Below the pieces are notes generated by a model, which ran no database searches, was not told the origin of the DNA, and saw only the letters and a program-made list of their open reading frames with translations. Source: a virus. From it: a DNA stretch of 23,998 nt. Every line of letters begins with the position of its first letter. Positions within the stretch are counted from its first letter, which is position 1. A program made the translations under genes and the position numbers. The stretch spans positions 1 to 23,998 of the IMG/VR virus record IMGVR_UViG_3300043466_000787. One strand, 5' to 3'. Below, in pieces: positions 1 through 7,165 of the stretch.

Positions 1-21
1 TAATAATTTTATTTCAAAAAT

Positions 22-282
22 ATGATTTACACAATTAACAACATCGCTGATTTCTGTAACGTTGATTACGGATTTGTTAGACGAATTATCGAATCTAATG
101 AGTTGAGACCTAAACTAATAAGAGGAAACGAAAAAAAAGGATATAGCTTTTATCAGTTATTTATTATTCAGGCTTTTTTAGAACAACTATCTCAAAACAA
201 TTTACATTTTGATTTTGAGAATGAAGAGATTTATACAATTTACGAAAGCAAAATTAATTATTATGAACTACCTATTATCTAA
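22..282 (+). CDS. Putative small helix-turn-helix protein
   Basis: An 86-residue protein not assigned to a named family. Residues 4-30 (INNIADFCNVDYGFVRRIIE) read like a helix-turn-helix: a short helix, a turn around Asn13-Val14 and a likely recognition helix ending in Arg-Arg. A tyrosine/phenylalanine-rich second half resembles the wing and helix that follow MerR- or excisionase-type domains. It is rightward, opposite to the virion genes, and overlaps the next gene by 20 nt, so the two are probably co-transcribed. Only 21 nt of upstream sequence is present, so its promoter cannot be seen. It could be a regulator or an early protein; the HTH call is an inference from sequence pattern only. 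Confidence 0.6.
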   Translation: MIYTINNIADFCNVDYGFVRRIIESNELRPKLIRGNEKKGYSFYQLFIIQAFLEQLSQNNLHFDFENEEIYTIYESKINYYELPII

Positions 283-505
283 AGAGCATTTTTTAGCTCA
301 CGACCAATTAATCAATGATTATAAAAATTTAATTTGCCATTACGCAGATTTTAAACTTTATCGCAAAGGCACAGCACAAAGCCACAAAGCAAAGCAAAAC
401 TGCCATAAGTATTTAATATCAATTATCGTCAATAAGAACATATTAAAAATCGATACTACTGCTGATGAAACTATGTTGGATGAATTGTTTGACAGGATTA
501 AATAA
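263..505 (+). CDS. Hypothetical protein, end of rightward transcript
   Basis: An 80-residue basic protein of unknown function. The open frame extends upstream to 209, but the ATG at 263 is preferred because it overlaps the previous gene by 20 nt, as is usual here, while the longer form would bury about 70 nt in that gene. It is rich in Lys, His and Tyr (residues 22-50), with an acidic C-terminus (Asp and Glu within residues 64-78) and no signal peptide or membrane segment. Its stop codon touches the terminator of the opposing leftward block, so it marks the convergence point between the two directions of transcription. Confidence 0.55.
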   Translation: MNYLLSKEHFLAHDQLINDYKNLICHYADFKLYRKGTAQSHKAKQNCHKYLISIIVNKNILKIDTTADETMLDELFDRIK

Positions 506-536
506 AAAAAACCCCTTCCATTTTGCGTGAAGGGGT
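503..536 (-). terminator. Rho-independent terminator of the leftward block
   Basis: Stem ACCCCTTC (511-518) pairs with GAAGGGGT (529-536) around a 10-nt loop. Read leftward, the hairpin is followed by an uninterrupted U tract (complement of the A run at 504-511). There is no U tract on the rightward side, so it should stop only leftward transcription, 30 nt after the last leftward gene. Confidence 0.85.
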
Positions 537-566
537 AATCAACTTAAACCAAATTATTATGAAGCT

Positions 567-1067
567 TCAAATGTAATGTTTATATTTTTTATAAGCAAAA
601 TAAATCGGTATTAAAAGCAATAACCAAAGCAGCCACCAATAAGACTCTTTTCGTTCTGTTTGTTTCACTTCAATTATTTTGTTTCTTTTAACCATCACTA
701 CAGCCTCTTTTTGTGCTTTGTGTTGGATTTTTACATCTTTTGCAACGGTTATATTGTTTTTACTTTTTTTGTGCCTTATTTTGACGTTTTTATACTCTTT
801 ACCATTAACAGTAAAAGGTAAAGTGTTGTCGACTGGAACTATCTCAAATTCATCTGTTGTTGAAGTATCAACTATTTTAGTGTTGTCTGTTACTCTCGTT
901 TCAGTTTCAAGAGTAATTTTTTCAGTTTTTTGCTCTTGTTCTTTTGTTTCTGACTTCTGAACCTTTCTACTACCGCAAGACGTTAGTACTATTGCAAAAA
1001 ATAAAGCCAGTATAATAGCTACTAAAATTAAATTGTTTTCGTTTTCGTTGTTGTTGTTTATTGTCAT
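567..1067 (-). CDS. Candidate unimolecular spanin (lipoprotein with C-terminal TM)
   Basis: A 166-residue protein with an unusual two-anchor layout. A hydrophobic N-terminal segment (13-28) ends in a lipobox, Leu28-Thr29-Ser30-Cys31, predicting signal peptidase II cleavage and lipidation at Cys31. The middle (32-140) is hydrophilic, Lys/Glu/Thr-rich and likely extended. A second hydrophobic segment, WWLLWLLLLIPIYFAY (144-159), is followed by a basic tail. An outer-membrane lipid anchor plus an inner-membrane C-terminal TM is the architecture of u-spanins such as T1 gp11, which fuse the two membranes at the last step of lysis. The start overlaps the upstream stop as ATGA. Caveats: the n-region (MTINNNNENENN) has no positive charge, which is odd for a signal peptide, and the gene lies about 2.1 kb and one terminator away from the endolysin. 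It could otherwise be an unrelated membrane lipoprotein. Confidence 0.65.
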   Translation of the reverse strand: MTINNNNENENNLILVAIILALFFAIVLTSCGSRKVQKSETKEQEQKTEKITLETETRVTDNTKIVDTSTTDEFEIVPVDNTLPFTVNGKEYKNVKIRHKKSKNNITVAKDVKIQHKAQKEAVVMVKRNKIIEVKQTERKESYWWLLWLLLLIPIYFAYKKYKHYI

Positions 1068-1219
1068 TCGTGTTCTTTTAAAAGTTCATCAATCCATTGT
1101 TGAGTATATCCACAAAATAAAAGCATTAATTTTAACTTCGGAATTAAATCGAAAATACTACTATCATCGTGTAATTCCATTGTAATTACTTCTCCGTTTG
1201 TTTCAACTGTTATTTTCAT
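1064..1219 (-). CDS. Hypothetical small protein
   Basis: A 51-residue protein beginning MKITVETNGE. The frame stays open to a TTG at 1252, but the ATG at 1219 is chosen: it has a purine-rich GAGACGAGA just upstream, and a TTG start is unlikely. The first half suggests a short beta-hairpin and the second half an amphipathic helix (PKLKLMLLFCGYTQQWIDEL). Its stop overlaps the start of the lipoprotein gene by 4 nt, so the two are translationally coupled. Function unknown. Confidence 0.6.
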   Translation of the reverse strand: MKITVETNGEVITMELHDDSSIFDLIPKLKLMLLFCGYTQQWIDELLKEHE

Positions 1220-1313
1220 TCTCGTCTCTAATTTAGTGTATATTTGGGACAAAAGTTATTACTTTTTGTGTCAATTTAAACCTTAAAAATTAGGGTCTAT
1301 CTTTAAACGATTA

Positions 1314-1401
1314 GTAACTTATAAGTTACATTTATTCGTACATTATATTGTACATTTTATACACTTTTTAGTTTTTTTGTATAGTATAATATACATACTA
1401 T
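1314..1401. repeat. Cluster of three inverted repeats in an intergenic gap
   Basis: The gap between the genes starting at 1219 and ending at 1398 contains three palindromic elements. First, GTAACTTA-TAAGTTAC (1314-1329) is a perfect 16-bp palindrome whose half-site TAAGTTAC recurs at 1401-1408. Second, GTACA, 6 nt, TGTAC (1338-1353). Third, ATAGTAT, 7 nt, ATACTAT (1381-1401). All are AT-rich and lack adjoining U tracts, so they look more like protein-binding sites or mRNA structures than terminators. They precede the two-gene unit that ends with the candidate spanin. Confidence 0.6.
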
Positions 1402-1670
1402 AAGTTACTTTCTTTTTTATAGATTTCTAATAGTTCTTTAGGTGTATAATCTTCTTCAAATGTTGCAAATCTTTTTTCTTGATTTCCATACAAAATAGAA
1501 TACTTTGATTTTTCACTTGTTATCCACTTTGCAAATCCAATAGCAAAATCATCTGCTATTTGTTCTAAACGATTTAACTCACTTGGATTTAATATTGTGC
1601 ATTTAATATCACAATAAGGCATATCGCAATCTTTACAACTTATTTTATCAAACTTTTCTTTTAGTGTCAT
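1398..1670 (-). CDS. Hypothetical Cys-cluster protein
   Basis: A 90-residue protein with a compact N-terminal cysteine cluster (Cys12, Cys15, Cys20, Cys24; CxxC-x4-CxxxC) that could bind one zinc ion. It is followed by a mostly helical region with an aromatic patch (FAIGFAKWIT) and a C-terminal YTPKELLEIYKKE helix. It overlaps the upstream Cys-rich gene by 4 nt (ATGA). No specific family was recognised. It belongs to a run of small Cys-containing genes downstream of the metallophosphoesterase. Confidence 0.65.
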   Translation of the reverse strand: MTLKEKFDKISCKDCDMPYCDIKCTILNPSELNRLEQIADDFAIGFAKWITSEKSKYSILYGNQEKRFATFEEDYTPKELLEIYKKESNL

Positions 1671-1990
1671 AAGTTAATTTGTATTTTACGTGTTGGGCAA
1701 CTCATCTTGTGTTCACTATCTAACTTATGGCAGTACTCGCAGTAATAATCTTGTACGCATTTTGGATACGTGCAATAATCTAAATTACACATTTCTCCCT
1801 CACGTTTAACACCATTCAATTTACATTTGTTTGAATCAATACCATTACTCCAAAACATATCGCAGTTGTCAGCATCATCTTCACGATTGAAAGATGCCCA
1901 ACTTTGGTACATTCCTGCTGGAGCAGTAAACCTATGGCAGTATTTACTACTTGGACATAAACTGTCATTGCACTTACTTATATCAGCCAT
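1667..1990 (-). CDS. Cys-rich, probably zinc-binding phage protein
   Basis: A 107-residue protein with 11 cysteines. The N-terminal half, with Cys7, Cys12, Cys18 and Cys43 around a CHRFTAPAGMYQSWASF stretch, resembles a small Cys-rich protein common in Bacteroidota phages. The C-terminal half has Cys56, Cys68, Cys73, Cys78, Cys84, Cys87 and Cys98, suggesting one or two zinc knuckles. It looks like two Cys modules joined. It overlaps the small gene upstream by 8 nt and the next gene by 4 nt. The biochemical role is unknown; the family resemblance is from memory and not checked. Confidence 0.65.
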   Translation of the reverse strand: MADISKCNDSLCPSSKYCHRFTAPAGMYQSWASFNREDDADNCDMFWSNGIDSNKCKLNGVKREGEMCNLDYCTYPKCVQDYYCEYCHKLDSEHKMSCPTRKIQINL

Positions 1991-2123
1991 TTTTTTGTTT
2001 TATTAATTCTCTATAAATAGCATTTGTTTTCTCGCAGTTTTGACCTCGTAAATATTGTCGAAGCATTTTATTAGCTACTTTCTCAATTTGCGAATCAAGA
2101 TTTGGCGGAACTTTGTTTTCCAT
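1983..2123 (-). CDS. Hypothetical 46-aa protein
   Basis: A short frame in the gap between the metallophosphoesterase and the Cys-rich gene. Its ATG (2121-2123) overlaps the upstream TAA as TAATG, and its TGA overlaps the next start by 8 nt, the spacing seen throughout this block. The predicted protein (MENKVPPNLDSQIEKVANKM at its start) is helical and basic with one cysteine, Cys30. The tight overlaps at both ends support a real gene; function unknown. Confidence 0.55.
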   Translation of the reverse strand: MENKVPPNLDSQIEKVANKMLRQYLRGQNCEKTNAIYRELIKQKNG

Positions 2124-3148
2124 TACACAATTTTATAATTGATTATTCTAATGTTCTTTAACTCGTAATTGCCATCGCTTCCAATTTTAGCGTGAGCGAA
2201 CCCATGATTGTAATTATTATAAGGCGCATATTCAGGCTCTAATCCGCAAAGGCATCCTGTTGACCAAGTTGTAGTAACTTCACCGCTTAAACTCTTTTCA
2301 TTGTGTTCACTCGTTCTATGGTGATGTCCTACTAAACAACTCTCTTTTGCCTTCATAAATAAACCCCTTGCAGGATTAACAGGCGGAGCAAATCCCCCAA
2401 ACCATTCATGTCCATGAAGTATTGGAAGCTTACCCGCTAAAGCCATTTGCTTATCCTTAACCAACGTAACACCAAACTCCCTAAATCTTAAAAGCTGTTC
2501 AAGTTTAAAATCATCAATTCCTAATAACTCCGGAGCTTTAATCATTAAATAATCTTCATACCTTTTTTCGTGATTTCCGATTTTATAGTAAATAGGGCAT
2601 TTAAACAAGTCTTGCATCATTTTTAGAAAGCCTCTAACCATTTCTAACTCTCCCGCCATATCCCTCAATCGTCTGTCTTTTGTAAATCTACTGCATTGAT
2701 AAAAGTCTGCAATATCACCATTTAAGTAGATTGTATTTACTTTGTTTTCAAGTCCGTAATTAATTGCCAATTCAAGTGCTTTATTGTCCTGGTATGGGAA
2801 ATGAATATCGCTTAAGATTAAAATATTGTTTTGGCCTTTTGGAATAATAAACGCTTCGCACTTTTCGTAATCGCTATCAGGTAAGTCTATTTTTTTGTTT
2901 ATACATTGTTTTTTTTGGATTTCAGTACGTTCACCAGTTTTAGAAATAGGTGAATTATTTACTCCGTTTTCGCCTCTGTATCTTCTAACATTTGACCTTA
3001 CTGTATCTAACGAACTAAAGTCTAATTTATGTTTATCATAAATCATTCTTGCAATAGCCATTGTTGGTGCATTTGGAAATTGATTGATAAAAGATAAAAC
3101 AATATCTTTTTTGTAAGTTGCAGCGTTTTGATTCCCTTTTAGGCTCAT
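2123..3148 (-). CDS. Calcineurin-like metallophosphoesterase
   Basis: A 341-residue protein with the full metallophosphoesterase motif set: Asp114-x-His116 (SDIHFP), Gly144-Asp145, Gly191-Asn192-His193-Glu194, His245-x-His247 and Gly274-His275-His276-His277. These residues build the two-metal site that hydrolyses phosphomonoesters or phosphodiesters. Residues 1-60 form a separate N-terminal region with helix-turn-helix character (TMAIARMIYDKH, then DTVRSNVRRYRG), so it may act on or near DNA. The substrate cannot be told from sequence. It is the first gene after the endolysin terminator and has its own consensus host promoter, so it may be expressed at a different time from the virion genes. 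Confidence 0.9.
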   Translation of the reverse strand: MSLKGNQNAATYKKDIVLSFINQFPNAPTMAIARMIYDKHKLDFSSLDTVRSNVRRYRGENGVNNSPISKTGERTEIQKKQCINKKIDLPDSDYEKCEAFIIPKGQNNILILSDIHFPYQDNKALELAINYGLENKVNTIYLNGDIADFYQCSRFTKDRRLRDMAGELEMVRGFLKMMQDLFKCPIYYKIGNHEKRYEDYLMIKAPELLGIDDFKLEQLLRFREFGVTLVKDKQMALAGKLPILHGHEWFGGFAPPVNPARGLFMKAKESCLVGHHHRTSEHNEKSLSGEVTTTWSTGCLCGLEPEYAPYNNYNHGFAHAKIGSDGNYELKNIRIINYKIV

Positions 3149-3168
3149 AAGTTTATAGTTTGGTTGTT

Positions 3169-3198
3169 CAAACCTACAAAAAAAGTATTGAATAACAA
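3169..3198 (-). promoter_or_regulatory. Host-type promoter for the metallophosphoesterase unit
   Basis: Read leftward: TTG (3198-3196), exactly 19 nt, then TAGGTTTG (3176-3169), a full match to the Bacteroidota primary-sigma consensus TTG-N19-TAnnTTTG. The expected start is near 3164, giving a leader of about 15 nt before the ATG at 3148. The -33 element lies inside the hairpin of the endolysin terminator. Confidence 0.75.
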
Positions 3199-3204
3199 TA
3201 CTTT
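3178..3204 (-). terminator. Rho-independent terminator after the endolysin
   Basis: Perfect 9-bp stem AAAGTATTG (3182-3190) and CAATACTTT (3196-3204) with a 5-nt loop, followed leftward by a seven-U tract (A run 3178-3184, shared with the stem foot). It starts within the endolysin stop codon. The stem is AT-rich, so termination may be incomplete. Confidence 0.7.
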
Positions 3205-3652
3205 AAGGAGTAAAATATAAATCAGCTTCTTTAGTACGTCGATTAGTTAAGCCTTTTAATGCAACTCCATTAGCTTTATTCCATCGTAAAAATTCGTTTC
3301 TAATAGTTACATCGTTTGGGTTTACATTTACCTTTTTCAATAGAGTGGATGAGGCTAAAGCTCCCGAACCTAAATTGTATGCGAAGGATGTTAAAGCATT
3401 TAGTTGATTTTGAGTAATTGGTTTTTTAACTAAATTAACCACTTTAGCAGCAAACCGGTCAGCACTTATTTGAAGTAACTCATCTGCACGTTGTTTAGTA
3501 ATTGGCGGATCAGACATTAAAATTTTTTTGTTATTCTCGTAAAAAGTTGAACCATATCCAATAGTCGGCACTTTTGCGCTACATAAATACGGTTTAAGGC
3601 TTAATCCTTCAAATAATTTTATAAGGTCGTATCCTTCTTTATTCAGCTTCAT
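3203..3652 (-). CDS. Endolysin, GH24 lysozyme (muramidase)
   Basis: A 149-residue soluble lysozyme of the T4/P22 type that cleaves MurNAc-GlcNAc bonds in peptidoglycan. The GH24 signature is clear: catalytic Glu15, then eight residues, Cys24 at the position often held by Asp, five residues, then Thr30 (FEGLSLKPYLCSAKVPTIGYG spans residues 14-34). The QNQLNALTSFAYNLG motif (101-115) and a C-terminal GLTNRRTKEADLY helix (134-145) complete the fold. No signal peptide, so release through a holin is expected. The upstream small membrane protein gene overlaps it by 14 nt, and a terminator follows at once, making it the last gene of the portal/fibre/lysis unit. Confidence 0.93.
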   Translation of the reverse strand: MKLNKEGYDLIKLFEGLSLKPYLCSAKVPTIGYGSTFYENNKKILMSDPPITKQRADELLQISADRFAAKVVNLVKKPITQNQLNALTSFAYNLGSGALASSTLLKKVNVNPNDVTIRNEFLRWNKANGVALKGLTNRRTKEADLYFTP

Positions 3653-3809
3653 TTTTTTTATTTTTTTCCATCAGCCACCATCTGCGAGTAGTATATCCAA
3701 TAGCTAATAATAATGAAAAAATCTTCAATCCTAATTCAACATTTGAAAAAGAGAAACTAATTAAAAAACCATTTACAAGTAAAAGTTTTATGTCGTGTGC
3801 ATTATTCAT
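3639..3809 (-). CDS. Small membrane protein, holin-like candidate
   Basis: A 56-residue frame immediately upstream of the endolysin, overlapping its start by 14 nt. It has two hydrophobic stretches, residues 9-21 and 26-39, split by a short polar turn (SNVE), then Arg-Arg-Trp-Trp and a strongly charged tail (MEKNKKNEAE). Size, topology, charged tail and position directly before a signal-less lysozyme fit a holin or holin partner. The two stretches are short for TM helices, so a single tilted helix is also possible. The adjacent 60-aa two-TM protein is a competing holin candidate. Confidence 0.6.
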   Translation of the reverse strand: MNNAHDIKLLLVNGFLISFSFSNVELGLKIFSLLLAIGYTTRRWWLMEKNKKNEAE

Positions 3810-3811
3810 TA

Positions 3812-3994
3812 TTATGTTTTTATTTTAGCGACTATATCAGTAAAACCTTGAATGCCTATATAAGCAGTTGCAATTATTACCCAGTCACCGGATGTTATAT
3901 TAGTTGAAAATAAACCTACACAAGCTACTATAAATACTAATAGCTTTCGGCTTATCCATTTGTTTAACAACTTATCTAATGTTTCTTTACTCAT
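3812..3994 (-). CDS. Putative holin, two TM segments
   Basis: A 60-residue membrane protein. A basic amphipathic N-terminus (LDKLLNKWISRK) leads into TM1 (18-31), a polar loop (NITSGDW) and TM2 (38-52), ending in a charged tail. Small two-TM proteins of this layout sit beside the lysozyme in many Bacteroidota phages and are usually regarded as holins. It lies 2 nt before the other small membrane protein and two genes before the endolysin, so together they form the lysis cassette. Pore formation is inferred from layout and position. Confidence 0.65.
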   Translation of the reverse strand: MSKETLDKLLNKWISRKLLVFIVACVGLFSTNITSGDWVIIATAYIGIQGFTDIVAKIKT

Positions 3995-3997
3995 TTT

Positions 3998-4165
3998 TTA
4001 TTCTATTGCTCCCTCGTAAAACTCTCTTGTTTCAAAATTGAAATAAGGCTTTTCATATAAAACAGTTAATAGTTCATCTATTGCTATTTCATTTTCTTGC
4101 AATACATATTCTACTGCTGTACAATACATAAACTCTCCAGTAATTCCGTTGACTATTGATTTCAT
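3998..4165 (-). CDS. Hypothetical 55-aa protein
   Basis: A short frame between the tail fibre and the holin-like gene. Its ATG overlaps the fibre's TAA as TAATG and its stop lies 3 nt before the next ATG. The protein is acidic, with aromatic clusters (EFMYCTAVEYVLQ, then KPYFNFETREFYEGA) and no TM segment. It could be a small fibre-associated or lysis-timing protein; no evidence decides this. Confidence 0.55.
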   Translation of the reverse strand: MKSIVNGITGEFMYCTAVEYVLQENEIAIDELLTVLYEKPYFNFETREFYEGAIE

Positions 4166-6543
4166 TAGTTTGTAATATTAAATAAATTAGGCGTAACACT
4201 ATCAGCAATATTTGTTATTTGAACTGTAAAAAATAAATATAATGTATTTGCAGTATTGTAAGGAGTATTATTATAAACATTTGTTAAAACAGTTGCCTCA
4301 TCAGTAATTGTGTTTGTTAAACTAAATTGCATTCCGTGTAAATTACCACCATTTAACATAAAGTTTCTTTTTAAAATTAATGCATTTGCAGTAGTGGTTA
4401 ACATTCCAGCTATTGTAACGGCTCCAGTAAGCGTATTTGAAGTATTTATTTTAATTCTTATTGTTGCACTTATAGCTGCTGATTTATTTGCACCATAAAT
4501 AACTTTCATAACATCTGTACTATTAAAAGTTCCACCAGCAATAGTTGCAGTTGCTACAATAGTTTCAGCTACTGTCCCAGTATGAGCAGTTTGTGAAGTT
4601 TGAACAAATCTATAAGGTGTATATCCTAAAATTGTACCAAGTGATTTATTTTTCCAAAGGTCAGTTGAACTTTCATAAGTTAAAACTTGATTGTTAGTTG
4701 GCGCATTAGTTATTAAATCGATGTCATGTATCTCCGACAATTCATATCCGTTTTGGATACGAACATACATTCTACCCGCACTTCCATTTGAGGCTGTTGT
4801 AACAACACCTAAATAAACTAAATGATTAGGTGCATAAGGTTTAACATTTGTGATTGTTCCTGCTGTTGCGCCAAGATAAACAGCATCACCATCAGCAAAA
4901 GTTGCTGTTGGAAGGATGCTTAACCCATCCAATAACCCTTGCATCATTATTAATCCCTTTTGATTAGCTCCAATGGATGTCGATAATACTAATCCAACTG
5001 TTTGAGCAGATGAAGAATCTAATGTATTATTCGCTCTCTTTACAGTCATTCTATCTCCTGTGCCACTAAAAGCATAAACAGGCATTCCTTTTGTTAAAGT
5101 AACAGAGTCATCATTTGTAACATAGGCAAATAAACTATTTGGAGCAGTTCCAATTACTTGAAATCCGTTTAAAGAAGTGTTATAAATGCAAAGCATTTCC
5201 CCTCCATTAATAATATCACCACCAATTAGAGCGCCATCGTTATTTCTGTAAAGAGTTTTTGCCCCTAAAGCATTTATGTTTAAAGTTGCTCCTGTTGTAT
5301 TGCCATTTGTAAACCTAATTAAATAAGCGTCGGCATCATTATAAGCAGCAACACCTGTAATTGTTGCAGTATATGTATCAGTTCCGGATGCTGTTGCGTG
5401 AGGTATTCCGCTACCTGTTGGAATGTCAGCTAAAGTTGCTAACGGACTTGATGAGCCACTTGGAAACGCATAATTAACAGAATCAACGTTAATACCATCT
5501 TTATTTATTATAACATTATCACTACCGGCAACATTCCCTAAATAAACAACACCTGCTCCAATATTTGTAAGCGTGTCATTAACTACACTTTTTAAAGCTA
5601 TTTGCCCATCTCCAAATTCATTAATACTTGTTTCGAAATCATTTGCAGTATTGCTTAAAAAAATGGCACTATCTACTACCGCATCTCCTTCGTCTAAAAC
5701 TTCTTGAAGCGTTGGAGTAGTTATATCAGAAGTTAAAGCCATTGTACCACCTAAACCTCTAATTTCAATTTCTTGAGACGCTGCTGATGTATTTATAAAT
5801 CTTAAAATAGTATTTCCACCTTCATCTATATCTTGATAATTAATTCCGTTAGTTTGTAAAGTAACTGATTTTTCGCTATCCTTAACTATTATGTCATTTG
5901 TAGTTTCATTATTACCATTATCAGTAACTTGTTGAAGTGTTGGAGTAATACCTGTATTAACTAATTCCCAAGCCGCAGCTCCTGTTGTATCATCAATACA
6001 AACATAAACATCGCCATTATCTAAAATCCAACGGCTACCAACAACAAATCCTTTCGTATCGTCATCATTAAGTGTTGGAAGAGTTGTAAAATTATGTGAT
6101 ACTTCACGAATAGTAAAGCCATCGCCACCCATTACATATAATCTACCCGCTTCCCATTTCAACTCGTAATCAACAGCACATCGCAAAGCTATTCCTTTAG
6201 TTCCACCAAGTCCGGCATCGGTTGTGCCTTTTTTTAAGTTTGCTCCATTGTCTAAAACAATTTTGTCGCCATCGGAAATGGATATGTCAGTACCATCAGT
6301 AATATTGCCTTCAACTAAAACTTGTGCAAGTGTTTGAGAACCACCGCCACCTGTATTTAAATCGCTTAATGCCTCATCTAAAGTAGTTTCTGTTGAAGTA
6401 ACCGGATTGTTAACGGTAATATTTGCACCTCCTTCATCGTACAATTCGCCAAAATTTGAATTAACTTTTATAAAGGCATCCCTTACTTTATCCCCTGTGC
6501 CATCATTGGCAGTTGTGCCGACATTAATTATTTGCTTTGCCAT
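4165..6543 (-). CDS. Tail fibre / receptor-binding structural protein
   Basis: A 792-residue fibre-like protein. The N-terminus (QIINVGTTANDGTGDKVRDA, residues 4-23, continuing to a Phe-Gly-Glu-Leu-Tyr near 35) is a widespread attachment module of phage tail fibres. Three repeat units follow, each opening with a TLxxV-x-(D/E)-x-G motif: residues 71-79, 202-210 and 278-286, each followed by short beta-strand text (for example DGDKIVLDNGANLKKG). Later segments are Gly/Thr/Asn-rich beta material, with a distinct module near 600-640 (ELSEIHDIDLI, then LWKNKSLGTILGYTP). No enzyme motif was seen. It probably binds the host surface at the tail tip. The start overlaps a 35-aa gene and its stop overlaps the next gene. 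Confidence 0.8.
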   Translation of the reverse strand: MAKQIINVGTTANDGTGDKVRDAFIKVNSNFGELYDEGGANITVNNPVTSTETTLDEALSDLNTGGGGSQTLAQVLVEGNITDGTDISISDGDKIVLDNGANLKKGTTDAGLGGTKGIALRCAVDYELKWEAGRLYVMGGDGFTIREVSHNFTTLPTLNDDDTKGFVVGSRWILDNGDVYVCIDDTTGAAAWELVNTGITPTLQQVTDNGNNETTNDIIVKDSEKSVTLQTNGINYQDIDEGGNTILRFINTSAASQEIEIRGLGGTMALTSDITTPTLQEVLDEGDAVVDSAIFLSNTANDFETSINEFGDGQIALKSVVNDTLTNIGAGVVYLGNVAGSDNVIINKDGINVDSVNYAFPSGSSSPLATLADIPTGSGIPHATASGTDTYTATITGVAAYNDADAYLIRFTNGNTTGATLNINALGAKTLYRNNDGALIGGDIINGGEMLCIYNTSLNGFQVIGTAPNSLFAYVTNDDSVTLTKGMPVYAFSGTGDRMTVKRANNTLDSSSAQTVGLVLSTSIGANQKGLIMMQGLLDGLSILPTATFADGDAVYLGATAGTITNVKPYAPNHLVYLGVVTTASNGSAGRMYVRIQNGYELSEIHDIDLITNAPTNNQVLTYESSTDLWKNKSLGTILGYTPYRFVQTSQTAHTGTVAETIVATATIAGGTFNSTDVMKVIYGANKSAAISATIRIKINTSNTLTGAVTIAGMLTTTANALILKRNFMLNGGNLHGMQFSLTNTITDEATVLTNVYNNTPYNTANTLYLFFTVQITNIADSVTPNLFNITN

Positions 6544-6631
6544 CTTTTTTTACTTGTTTTTTAAATAAAAATTGCTTCAATTTTTCTTCGTTTCTTAAAC
6601 GTGCTATGTTTGGCTTTTTAGTCTTGTCCAT
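6524..6631 (-). CDS. Hypothetical 35-aa basic peptide
   Basis: A short frame spanning the gap between the connector-like gene and the tail fibre. It starts 14 nt inside the upstream gene and ends 20 nt inside the fibre gene. The product is highly basic (MDKTKKPNIARLRNEEKLKQ, then Lys-rich) and helical. Overlap at both ends matches the local style, but the length and Lys/Asn bias of AT-rich DNA mean it could be chance. Confidence 0.4.
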   Translation of the reverse strand: MDKTKKPNIARLRNEEKLKQFLFKKQVKKDGKANN

Positions 6632-7157
6632 AAGTGTCGATTTCTATATTTCCGCAATCATTACAACTGTTATTTCCAAACCACCAACTGCCTACATTTA
6701 GTTTTTTACGTGAAATTGTATCGCTGTGTTTAGTGTATTCCGGAATTCTGTTGTAAGATAACCATTTTTGCATTCTAAGTCCAAATACTTCTTGCTTACT
6801 TCTTTGTTGTACCATTAAATAATCAACCTCTGATTTGCTTACGCTTTCAGCATTGTCAGCAGTATGCTTATAAACACCACCATTTGATATTTGATAAGCT
6901 AAAACCAAAAGAACATTTTTAGCGGTTGCACGAATTAAAAAGTCAACTATAAAATCCTCGTATAAAGTCAAATATTTATCTTCTAAATCGTCATTCTCAA
7001 AATCGGTGCAAATCTTATCATATAAAACTTGACCTATTAAAGGCTCTAAATCTGTTATTTGTGCATCCTCAATGCAAGGCACTATTTTATCAAAGTCAAT
7101 GTTGCCATTTAAAGGCGTTTTTGCGACTACTTGCTGCGGTGTTATTAATAGTATCAT
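6618..7157 (-). CDS. Head-tail connector-like protein
   Basis: A 179-residue protein directly after the portal. Its N-terminus (MILLITPQQVVAKTPLNGNI, residues 1-20), followed by CIEDAQITDLEPLIGQVLYD (28-47) and a helical middle, matches a family common next to portals in Bacteroidota phages (possibly DUF6712; recalled, not checked). The mainly helical make-up and position fit an adaptor that binds beneath the portal. The C-terminus has aromatic and Cys residues (WWFGNNSCNDCGN) that could bind metal. Only 8 nt separate it from the portal gene. Confidence 0.6.
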   Translation of the reverse strand: MILLITPQQVVAKTPLNGNIDFDKIVPCIEDAQITDLEPLIGQVLYDKICTDFENDDLEDKYLTLYEDFIVDFLIRATAKNVLLVLAYQISNGGVYKHTADNAESVSKSEVDYLMVQQRSKQEVFGLRMQKWLSYNRIPEYTKHSDTISRKKLNVGSWWFGNNSCNDCGNIEIDTYGQD

Positions 7158-7165
7158 AATTTATT

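Noticed and set aside
1220-1252. Longer start (TTG at 1252) for the small gene ending at 1064
   Set aside because: TTG is a poor start here, and the ATG at 1219 has a purine-rich stretch directly upstream.
1230-1275. AACTTTTG on the leftward strand as a possible -7 element before 1219
   Set aside because: It has one mismatch to TAnnTTTG and no TTG at 19 nt upstream; too weak to report as a promoter.
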